DNA of 50,431 nucleotides. Source: Oligoflexia bacterium. GTDB taxonomy: Bacteria; Bdellovibrionota; Bdellovibrionia; JABDDW01. Made by a program: the position numbers and the translations under genes. The stretch is taken from the NCBI GenBank assembly GCA_023250675.1, contig JAHFAE010000013.1, positions 1 to 50,431 on the forward strand. Reading direction: 5' to 3'. The notes under the pieces are model-generated. The model was not told where the DNA came from, did no database searches, and saw nothing but the letters and a program-made list of their open reading frames with translations. Position 1 is the stretch's first letter; each line of letters opens with the position of its first letter. Below, piece after piece: positions 8,728-15,092 of the stretch.

Positions 8728-9819
8728 TTAAGAATCTGCTCTCGGATTTACAAAGGGTGTTTTTACAACATGTGCCCTAGCGTTGCGACCACGAATTTGA
8801 ACAAAAAACTCTTTTCCTTCGGCAGCCCAATCCTTTTTGACATAACCAATGCCAATGGGCTCACTAAGACTAGGGGACATGGTCCCACTTGTTACCCTGC
8901 CAATTTCAATATTGTCAAATGAAATCAAGGGGTAATCATGCCTCGGGATACCTTTATCGATCATCTTAAAACCGATGAGTCTACTCTTGAGCATCCCTTT
9001 TTGAGCCTCCAGAGCTTGCTTACCAATAAAAGGCCCTTTACCAAATTTAATGACCCAGCCAAGGCCTGCCTCTAAAGCTGAGGTTTCAGCGGTGATCTCG
9101 TTGCCATAGAGCGAGTACTTCATTTCGGTTCTCAGGGTATCTCTGGCCCCAAGGCCAATGGGCATGACACCCAAGTCTCTGCCTTTTTCAAGTAGCTCTT
9201 GCCAAAACCCTACGGCTTGTTGAATGGGGACGAAAATTTCAAACCCATCTTCCCCCGTATAGCCTGTCCTAGCTAAATACCAAGTCCCGCCACCACGGGT
9301 AACTTTCAAAAATTCAAAATACTTAACTTTTCTTATTTCTTCGCCAAAAACTTGAGCCATGAGATTTTCTGCTTTGGGTCCCTGCACGGCCACCTGCGCC
9401 CAAAGGTCTGACTCATTAATAATCTCCGCACCCTTATTATTTTCTGACATCCATTTAAAATCTTTTTCAACATTAGACGCATTAACGCAAACCAGGTACT
9501 TCTGATTTTTTTCTAAGCAATAAACAATGATGTCATCGACCATTCCCCCTTGCGCGTTAAGCAGGAGGGAATATTGAGCTTGCCCAATATTAAGTACACT
9601 CACGTCATTACTTGTGAGCCACTGCAAGGTCTCTAAAGACTTGGCCCCCGATACGATGATCTCACCCATATGGCTCACATCAAAAAGGCCTACATTTTTT
9701 CTAACATTTTGATGCTCTTCAATAACGCCGGTGTATTGGACCGGCATATGCCAGCCTGCAAAATCCACCATTCGTCCGCCCAAGCGGATATGCTCAGCAT
9801 TAAGTACTGTCTTTCTCAT
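8728..9819 (-). CDS. gcvT: Aminomethyltransferase, T protein of the glycine cleavage system
   Basis: 363 residues, full length for GcvT. The N-terminus 'LGGRMVDFAGWHMPVQY' and 'VGLFDVSHMGEI' are family hallmarks; 'GYTGEDGFEIF' and 'LGARDTLR' follow in order, with the C-terminal barrel ending in 'RNARAHVVKTPFV'. It transfers the one-carbon unit from aminomethyl-GcvH to tetrahydrofolate, giving 5,10-methylene-THF and ammonia. The ATG directly abuts the stop of the upstream reductase gene (no gap), consistent with one transcript. The product feeds MetF-like reductase and FolD encoded upstream in the same operon. Confidence 0.96.
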   Translation of the reverse strand: MRKTVLNAEHIRLGGRMVDFAGWHMPVQYTGVIEEHQNVRKNVGLFDVSHMGEIIVSGAKSLETLQWLTSNDVSVLNIGQAQYSLLLNAQGGMVDDIIVYCLEKNQKYLVCVNASNVEKDFKWMSENNKGAEIINESDLWAQVAVQGPKAENLMAQVFGEEIRKVKYFEFLKVTRGGGTWYLARTGYTGEDGFEIFVPIQQAVGFWQELLEKGRDLGVMPIGLGARDTLRTEMKYSLYGNEITAETSALEAGLGWVIKFGKGPFIGKQALEAQKGMLKSRLIGFKMIDKGIPRHDYPLISFDNIEIGRVTSGTMSPSLSEPIGIGYVKKDWAAEGKEFFVQIRGRNARAHVVKTPFVNPRADS

Positions 9820-10695
9820 TTAAGCTTTTTTTACTGCCGCCCACTGCAGAACATCAATAATTTTTTCTTCAGATCGGATGGCCATAAGATGCACACCATC
9901 ACATAAGCTCAGATAGTCTTTTACAAGGTTTGCGGCAAATTCAATACCCGCTTGACTGGGATCGCTTGCTTTTTCAAGTTTTTGGAATAGCTCGTCGGGA
10001 ACAAAAATCCCCGGGACTTTTTCTTGTAAAAAATGAGCCGTTTTCAAGGTGCGCACCAACAAGACTCCCGCAATGATTTTTGCCCCCAGGGGTCTGACCT
10101 TGTTCATAAAATCTTCCATCTGTTGTCTGCTAAAAACCGCTTGGGTTTGAAAAAACTTAGCACCCGCATTAAGTTTTTTTTCTAATCTTCTAATTTGCGG
10201 GTCCACCGCCCGCCCACCGGGATTAACAACGGCACCGGCAAATAGTCCCAGAGGTTTATTCAATGGTTTATCTATAATGCTCACACCCTCATTTAATTTT
10301 TTAATTAAATTGAGAAGGCCCACTGCTTCAAATTGAAAAACGCCTTTAGCATCGGGTGTGTCACCTGCAGAAACGGGATCTCCCGTCAGAGCCAATACAT
10401 TTTTGATCCCCAGAGCCGACGCTCCCAAAAGGTCTGACTGTAAGGCTAAAACATTTCGATCGCGACATGTGAGTTGGTAGATGGGGTCCATACCCTCTTG
10501 AACCATGAGGCTTGCGCAAGCAAGGCCACTCATGCGCATCAGGGCTCTTTGATTATCGGTGATATTAAAAGCATGCACATGATTTTTTAGAAGTTTTGCT
10601 GTTTCTAAGAAATGGCCCACGTCAGTACCGTGGGGAGGAGTCACTTCGGCTGTAATAACTTTTTTACCACTAGCTAGAAGATCTTCGAAACTCAT
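9820..10695 (-). CDS. Methylenetetrahydrofolate reductase family protein (MetF-like)
   Basis: 291 residues, close to the roughly 295 of bacterial MetF. Visible family features are the start strand 'VITAEVTPPHG', 'YQLTCRDRN', 'IKNVLALTGDP' (flavin/folate region) and 'KFFQTQAVFS' in the second half. The expected reaction is reduction of 5,10-methylene-THF to 5-methyl-THF on an FAD barrel in the cytosol. The N-terminal strand differs from the enterobacterial form, and a stretch near 190-225 looks shorter than in E. coli MetF, so it belongs to a divergent branch found outside Gammaproteobacteria. It overlaps folD by 4 bases upstream and abuts gcvT downstream, placing it in a one-carbon operon. 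Family confident, exact physiological direction not. Confidence 0.85.
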   Translation of the reverse strand: MSFEDLLASGKKVITAEVTPPHGTDVGHFLETAKLLKNHVHAFNITDNQRALMRMSGLACASLMVQEGMDPIYQLTCRDRNVLALQSDLLGASALGIKNVLALTGDPVSAGDTPDAKGVFQFEAVGLLNLIKKLNEGVSIIDKPLNKPLGLFAGAVVNPGGRAVDPQIRRLEKKLNAGAKFFQTQAVFSRQQMEDFMNKVRPLGAKIIAGVLLVRTLKTAHFLQEKVPGIFVPDELFQKLEKASDPSQAGIEFAANLVKDYLSLCDGVHLMAIRSEEKIIDVLQWAAVKKA

Positions 10696-11549
10696 AAAAG
10701 GCGATGATTTTCTTGGTATAAAGCAAGATCAAGGGTGTTTTTCAGTAGCATGGCCACGGTCATTTGGCCAACGCCACCGGGCACGGGGCTTAGACCTGCG
10801 ACTTTATCTTCGCAAGACTTAAAATTCACGTCGCCTGTGGCTTTGCCATTCACGTGGTGCATACCCACATCAAATACAAATGCATCTGATTTAAAGTAGC
10901 TCGAGTCAAAAAATTCAGGCCTTCCAGCTGCGACAACGACGATGTCACCTTGCCTCGTAAATTCTTTTAGGTCTTTAGTTTTAGAATGACAATTGATGAC
11001 AGTAGCATCGGCTGCCATCAAGAGCTGGGCCATGGGTTTACCAACAATATTAGAACGACCAACGACTACGGCGGTTTTTCCACTCACAGAAATTTTGTAG
11101 TGCTCAAGCATTTTCATAACTCCAAAGGGAGTGCAAGGTTTCACCCGAGGTCTACCTGATAATAAGAGCCCCAGGTTTTCTGGATGAAACCCGTCGCTAT
11201 CCTTGAATGGATTCATCGCGTTTAGAACCGCTTCAACACTAAATTGTTTTGGCATCGGTAACTGAACGAGAATTCCGTTTATTTCGGCGTCGGTATTAAG
11301 TCTCGTGATCAGAGAGTCTAGTTCTTCTTGGCTATTTTCTTTGTCTAAGTGAAAACGAAGCGATTGCATTCCTACTTCTGCCGCGGATTTTTCTTTATTC
11401 TTGAGATAAATTTGCGACGCCGGATCTTCCCCTACTTGCACAACGGCGAGTTGGGGTGCACGTCTGTATTTATCTTTGAATCGAGCACACTCTCGCGCCA
11501 GTTCAGCCTTGGTTTGTTTGGCGACTTCTCGACCGTCGATCAAAAGCAT
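10692..11549 (-). CDS. folD: Bifunctional methylenetetrahydrofolate dehydrogenase / methenyl-THF cyclohydrolase
   Basis: 285 residues from the chosen ATG at 11549. I prefer this start over the ATG at 11585 because 'GGAGG' lies just upstream and FolD proteins begin with 'MLLIDG'-like sequence. Landmarks: 'SQIYLKNKEKSA' (catalytic lysine region), 'GILVQLPMP', 'DGFHPENLG', 'CTPFGVMKMLEHY', the NADP-binding 'VVVGRSNIVGKPMA' and 'PVPGGVGQMTVA'. It interconverts methylene-, methenyl- and formyl-THF. It is the first gene of the operon running into metF-like and gcvTHP, with a 4-base overlap at its 3' end. I see no glycine-riboswitch-like sequence and no convincing promoter in the 200 bases ahead. 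Confidence 0.96.
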   Translation of the reverse strand: MLLIDGREVAKQTKAELARECARFKDKYRRAPQLAVVQVGEDPASQIYLKNKEKSAAEVGMQSLRFHLDKENSQEELDSLITRLNTDAEINGILVQLPMPKQFSVEAVLNAMNPFKDSDGFHPENLGLLLSGRPRVKPCTPFGVMKMLEHYKISVSGKTAVVVGRSNIVGKPMAQLLMAADATVINCHSKTKDLKEFTRQGDIVVVAAGRPEFFDSSYFKSDAFVFDVGMHHVNGKATGDVNFKSCEDKVAGLSPVPGGVGQMTVAMLLKNTLDLALYQENHRLL

Positions 11550-11659
11550 AGGGCCTCCACTATCTATATTCTGGATTCTTATCATAAATTTCTAGGAGTT
11601 TATAAGGTTAGTCCCATGGAAACCGTATAAACATTGGGCAAAGGTGAATTCATTATGGG

Positions 11660-11688
11660 TTGACCCCTAGAGCCAAATCCATTATATT
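11660..11688 (+). promoter_or_regulatory. Sigma-70-type promoter of the 76-residue protein gene
   Basis: TTGACC (11660-11665), a 17-base spacer, then TATATT (11683-11688). It points rightwards towards the gene starting at 11757, predicting a leader of roughly 60 bases that contains GGAGAA ahead of the ATG. It may also supply read-through into the pilin genes. Prediction from consensus only. Confidence 0.6.
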
Positions 11689-11756
11689 TATGTTAAATAA
11701 TCTTGTCTTTTCTAGGCCTTAGGGCTTAAAAAGGGACAAATGGAGAACTTGAAAGA

Positions 11757-11987
11757 ATGAATAAAGTACGAATATCTAAAGACGGTTCCAGCATTGATTT
11801 TACTCAAAGTGAAACACCGGTTAACCCCAAGAAGTTTCGTTCTTCAGTTGAAGTAGAAAGTTTCTATCGTTTTGTTCACGAAAATGATTTGCGCAAAGAA
11901 TCTCTAGAAATTATTGAACGAATTCTTGCTAAGCGCAAAGCCACAAAAGTTGCCTTAAAAGCTGCTGCCAAAAAAGCCCAAAATTAG
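11757..11987 (+). CDS. Small basic hypothetical protein upstream of the pilin genes
   Basis: 76 residues. I do not recognise the family. The N-terminal third is polar ('MNKVRISKDGSSIDF'); the middle, 'SSVEVESFYRFVHENDLRKE', looks helical; the tail is a Lys/Ala helix ('AKRKATKVALKAAAKKAQ') like nucleic-acid-binding tails of small ribosome-associated proteins. No signal peptide or membrane segment. It has its own good sigma-70 promoter and a GGAG site 11 bases before the ATG. It lies 150 bases ahead of the Flp-pilin gene and could be independent of it. Confidence 0.7.
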   Translation: MNKVRISKDGSSIDFTQSETPVNPKKFRSSVEVESFYRFVHENDLRKESLEIIERILAKRKATKVALKAAAKKAQN

Positions 11988-12022
11988 TCTTCACTTTTAT
12001 TGGAAATCACGGGTTGTATCCC

Positions 12023-12049
12023 ATCCGGCTGGTAGTCCGGCGTCCGGAT
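12023..12049. repeat. Small GC-rich inverted repeat between the hypothetical gene and the pilin gene
   Basis: ATCCGG (12023-12028) is matched by CCGGAT (12044-12049), with a further GTCCGG between them, in an otherwise AT-rich gap. No T-run follows, so it is not an obvious intrinsic terminator. It could be a regulatory hairpin or protein site ahead of the pilin operon. Confidence 0.3.
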
Positions 12050-12136
12050 TCCGAATCATAAAATTTGTCCGAATACTTATTTAATTAGTTTTGAATTGGT
12101 ATGGTTGTTTGCATTGCCATTGATCTGGAGGTGCTT

Positions 12137-12388
12137 ATGATCAAAAATTCAAATGGCCAAAGTCTTGTAGAATACCTAATTATTGTCGCCCTTGTGGCCA
12201 TCGGCAGTTTATCCATAATGAAAGTCCTTGGGCATACCGTCAATGTGCGCTTTGCCAACATTACCGAATCTCTTCAAGGTCACGAATCAAAAATTAATCC
12301 CGAGACAGTCAATTCAGAAATGTACAAAAAGCGAGGGCTTAATGATTTTTTCCAAGGTGCGGGAAACGACAGCTCAGGCCAGCATTGA
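12137..12388 (+). CDS. Flp/Fap-type pilin (Tad pilus major subunit candidate)
   Basis: 83 residues from the ATG at 12137, which has GGAGG 5 bases upstream; an earlier start at 12101 lacks this. The N-terminus is a short polar leader ending in Gly7, then 'QSLVEYLIIVALVAIG'. This is the Flp prepilin signature: cleavage after Gly, Glu at +5 and Tyr at +6, then a hydrophobic helix. The mature protein is about 76 residues. The hydrophilic tail after the helix is longer than in the smallest Flp pilins. It would be processed by a TadV/CpaA-type peptidase (not in this window) and polymerised by the CpaF-type ATPase encoded at 19.8 kb. Its 3' end overlaps the next gene by 47 bases. Confidence 0.85.
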   Translation: MIKNSNGQSLVEYLIIVALVAIGSLSIMKVLGHTVNVRFANITESLQGHESKINPETVNSEMYKKRGLNDFFQGAGNDSSGQH

Positions 12389-12710
12389 AGGCATTATTTG
12401 TATGTTAATCGTCGTAGCTGCTGTGGTGGGCGGGACAATTCTTGTGCTCAATAGTATAGGGACAATTCTTGCCACCCGATGGGCTGCTTCCAATTCTCGC
12501 TGTATCGCCATGGGTATTGATCAAAATACCTGCCGTGAACAAACTTCGCGGGCTTTGAGTTCTCACTTTGCTTTCAAGAAAATTCAAATCCATAATCGAA
12601 TTTGGCAAGGTATTATTCATACTCAAATAGACGCAGAACTTATGAGTCATGTGGCAATCAAAGGTCAATTTGATTTAGGCCCTTCAGAATACAAGCGTGT
12701 TCCACAATGA
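12342..12710 (+). CDS. TadE-like minor pseudopilin
   Basis: 122 residues from the ATG at 12342 (GAGGG just upstream). The first 11 residues are polar, then 'AQASIEGIICMLIVVAAVVG' gives a prepilin-like junction with Glu at about +5 and a 20-residue membrane helix. The rest is a soluble domain with two Cys (in 'NSRCIAMG' and 'NTCREQ') that could form a disulphide. The start lies inside the preceding pilin gene (47-base overlap in another frame), and the stop overlaps the next start by 4 bases. This fits TadE-family minor pilins by N-terminal logic; the C-terminal part I do not recognise. Confidence 0.7.
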   Translation: MIFSKVRETTAQASIEGIICMLIVVAAVVGGTILVLNSIGTILATRWAASNSRCIAMGIDQNTCREQTSRALSSHFAFKKIQIHNRIWQGIIHTQIDAELMSHVAIKGQFDLGPSEYKRVPQ

Positions 12711-13426
12711 AGCGGCAGTCGGGTCAAGCGCTGGTCTTAGCTATTGTCACTCTTCCCCTTCTTATTTTTTTAGGAGGAATTGTCGTTCGAAGTGGAAAAT
12801 CAGCGCTCATCCATTCAAAAATTCAAAATCACTGCGATAAAAAAGTTCTTGATGCCGCAAAACCATTGGCAGAGGGGCTTGAGGCCCTAGGTCGACTCAA
12901 TACAAAGTGCCGAACCACTATCATAGCCAGGCGTGCCGTCGAAGTCAGCATAGCAGCTGCCTCGGTCAGTCATCCTGAAGCTGTGCCTGAACTTATAAAG
13001 GTTCGAAGAGCTTTGGTTGCGACTCAAGATAAGATTTCAGTGATTCAAAAAACAATTATAACCGTGGCCATTTCTAAATCTCAGATGATTTTGGCAAAGA
13101 AAGTTCCGACAAAATTTGGTCAAAAAATTTCAGAAAAATTTAATCATCTTGAAGGGCTTAAACTCTTTGTCAAACAAGAGCATGGCTACGAAGGAGAAGT
13201 GGGTGCTCCCCTCGTACTCGATGATCACTTTGATAAAAGACAAAATATTGATGGATCAGTAAAAATTCAAACAGAGAGGTTTTTAGAAAAATGGAAAGAC
13301 ATAAAAAAATCCCCCAACATGACACTCAATTGCAAAGCTCAAGTGGTTATGGATTCTATAGAAAGTTCTTGGACCGTTGCTCTTCGAGAGCCGGACAGGC
13401 CATCGTTGAGACAACTTTGGTATTAA
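12707..13426 (+). CDS. TadG-like pilus assembly protein
   Basis: 239 residues. 'MKRQSGQALVLAIVTLPLLIF' is the typical start of TadG/TadE proteins: short leader, 'GQA', then one membrane helix. The remainder (about 30-239) is predicted exported and alpha-helical, with two cysteines early ('HCDKK', 'TKCR') and one late ('LNCKA'). No von Willebrand domain is evident, unlike long TadG proteins, so the call rests on the N-terminus and context. The last 136 bases overlap the next gene in a different frame, an unusually long overlap. Confidence 0.62.
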   Translation: MKRQSGQALVLAIVTLPLLIFLGGIVVRSGKSALIHSKIQNHCDKKVLDAAKPLAEGLEALGRLNTKCRTTIIARRAVEVSIAAASVSHPEAVPELIKVRRALVATQDKISVIQKTIITVAISKSQMILAKKVPTKFGQKISEKFNHLEGLKLFVKQEHGYEGEVGAPLVLDDHFDKRQNIDGSVKIQTERFLEKWKDIKKSPNMTLNCKAQVVMDSIESSWTVALREPDRPSLRQLWY

Positions 13427-13551
13427 TCATAATCACAGGAATTGTCTTGGCCATTTCTCAACTGGCTCTAGTGACGACACGAGAATTTAAACATGATTAC
13501 TTTGAAAAATATCGGGGGGCTCCATGCTTAAAAAATTGCGCGAAAAATTAA
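13291..13551 (+). CDS. Third TadE-like prepilin-type protein
   Basis: 86 residues if read from the ATG at 13291 (AGAGAGG about 11 bases upstream), or 60 from a TTG at 13369. The shorter form begins 'DRCSSRAGQAIVETTLVL' and gives a prepilin leader of normal length, which I find attractive, but its ribosome site is weak. The essential signature is 'AGQAIVETTLVLIIITGIV': cleavage after Gly, Glu at +5, one membrane helix. A short tail ends with two Cys. The gene overlaps the TadG-like gene by 136 (or 58) bases and the following CpaB-like gene by 28. Confidence 0.6.
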   Translation: MERHKKIPQHDTQLQSSSGYGFYRKFLDRCSSRAGQAIVETTLVLIIITGIVLAISQLALVTTREFKHDYFEKYRGAPCLKNCAKN

Positions 13552-14006
13552 TTGGGCAACCAAAAGAAAAATGGCTGTTGGCATTAGCCCTCGTAGGTAC
13601 TGTGATCATGTCCCTTTGGATCATTCAGGGCGGTCAACCTGAAGCAAGCAACGAGTCAAATGAATTAGGCCTCACAATTCCAAAAGGATTTCTCATCGTA
13701 CCTCTTGAATTGGCCAATGCTCGTGCCATCGACGGGATGATTTCGCATAATGGAATCGTTGATGTTTTCTTATCAAAGCAAAATAAGCCCATGGTTGAAA
13801 ATCTTCGCATTGTTAAACTTGAATCTGGGGAGGGAGCACTCTTTGGAGCGCTGGTCCCAGAAAAAAACGCGGGCCTTTACCAAGAATATTTTTCTCGTCC
13901 CCACTTGCGCGCAGCTGTTCGAACTCTCAATTCGGGACCCACAAAGTTTAACGGACTTTTTGAATCTCAAACCACTTTAACCCAAATCGAAATACGGGAG
14001 AACTAA
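13524..14006 (+). CDS. CpaB/RcpC-like Flp pilus assembly protein (short form)
   Basis: 160 residues. One membrane helix (about 17-36) is followed by a periplasmic domain with 'LTIPKGFLIVPLELANARAI' and 'HNGIVDVFL', which match the 'P.G....ip.......G...pGdrVDV' core of CpaB/RcpC. The family is usually about 270-320 residues with an N-terminal SAF domain; here that part is missing. CpaB-type proteins sit in the periplasm next to the secretin. The start overlaps the preceding TadE-like gene by 28 bases, and the next gene begins 3 bases after its stop. Confidence 0.58.
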   Translation: MLKKLREKLIGQPKEKWLLALALVGTVIMSLWIIQGGQPEASNESNELGLTIPKGFLIVPLELANARAIDGMISHNGIVDVFLSKQNKPMVENLRIVKLESGEGALFGALVPEKNAGLYQEYFSRPHLRAAVRTLNSGPTKFNGLFESQTTLTQIEIREN

Positions 14007-14009
14007 GAA

Positions 14010-15062
14010 ATGAAATGGACTGCATTACTTTTAATTATATGTTTATTTCTTACTCCACCTGTAGGGGCGACGGAACTTTGGGTTACAACTCCATACCTGA
14101 CCACACCTGAAAAACTACGGGAACTTTCTGAAATTCCTCGTGAAGACCTCCAAGAACATTCGTTTGTTTCATTATTTGATCGATTACTGGGACATCCCGT
14201 TAGTCAAAATGTTTTAGATGAAATTTTAGACCTAGATTTCAGAGCAAGACAACTCTCTCTCCAAGGTAAGTTTCAAGAATCCTTAGGGCTTTACAATCAA
14301 TTGCAAGAAAAATTGAAGAAAGTTCCCAATGTGGCGGGCATTCAAAAAATATTGGCTTCAACTTTAATTCGAAAGGCTGAGCTCTTAGAGGCTTTAAAAA
14401 GACCGAGCACTTCAGTATGGCGTCAAGCTCATTCTTGGGCTCCAAATCTAAAATTAGGCGCTGATCTCTATTCGCCTCATACTATTCAAAAGTTCAAGGT
14501 CCTAGGTTTAGGGACGAAACTACTTAATGTCGAGATTAAAGCGCTCCTCCAAAGTTATGTTTTTATCGATGGCCGAAAGCTCAAGAGTTTAAATCAGGTT
14601 TTTAAAACAAAACTTGAACCAGGTTTTCACCAGACAGCAAGCATCACCCCTGGTGGATTCTGGGAGTTCAAAAATTTTGAAATTAAACCGGGATCACCCG
14701 TGATGGCCTTGGAATTTTCACCTAAACCGGCGGCCCTTGGGGATTGCGTGAATCCCCAATATGGGGGGCCGGAATTTCAATCTTCAAATAAGATTTTAGT
14801 TAGCTTTAACGATGGCCAATGCGAAAGAATATTTAACGGAAAAGGATGGTTTAGCGTTCAAGGCCATAGTATCGAATCTTCTAGTCAGCCCATGGTGATA
14901 GAAGCTTTGGCTCCTCCAATTTCTACTCCCTGGTATTCTAAGATTGTAAAGTCACCTTGGTTTTGGATTGGAGTTGGTACAGTTGTTGTCGGCGGAATAG
15001 TCATGTACAAACAATCTCAAGAACAGACGACAGTTGTTGTTCCGAGTCAGACGATGAAGTAA
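14010..15062 (+). CDS. Exported protein of unknown function, last gene of the pilin-side Tad operon
   Basis: 350 residues; family not recognised. A signal peptide ('TALLLIICLFLTPPVGA') is followed by a helical region (about 60-150) resembling TPR-like packing ('QLSLQGKFQESLGLYNQLQ'), then a beta-rich region (about 170-290) with two Cys. Near the C-terminus is a membrane helix ('WFWIGVGTVVVGGIVMY') with a short polar tail. 'VEIKALLQSYVFIDGRKL' and 'ALEFSP' resemble PEGA-like surface domains with a C-terminal anchor, but this is only suggestive. It starts 3 bases after the CpaB-like gene, so it is probably a pilus accessory or outer-membrane partner. Confidence 0.6.
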   Translation: MKWTALLLIICLFLTPPVGATELWVTTPYLTTPEKLRELSEIPREDLQEHSFVSLFDRLLGHPVSQNVLDEILDLDFRARQLSLQGKFQESLGLYNQLQEKLKKVPNVAGIQKILASTLIRKAELLEALKRPSTSVWRQAHSWAPNLKLGADLYSPHTIQKFKVLGLGTKLLNVEIKALLQSYVFIDGRKLKSLNQVFKTKLEPGFHQTASITPGGFWEFKNFEIKPGSPVMALEFSPKPAALGDCVNPQYGGPEFQSSNKILVSFNDGQCERIFNGKGWFSVQGHSIESSSQPMVIEALAPPISTPWYSKIVKSPWFWIGVGTVVVGGIVMYKQSQEQTTVVVPSQTMK

Positions 15063-15092
15063 GGATAAAATTTTAATGAAGTCTAAAGATGC

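Noticed and set aside
11550-11756. Glycine riboswitch ahead of the folD-gcv operon
   Set aside because: No tandem aptamer-like conserved blocks could be seen in the leader on the minus strand.
12099-12117. Sigma-54 promoter before the pilin gene (TGGTATGGTTGTTTGCA)
   Set aside because: Spacing is one base too long and the -24 box is poor.
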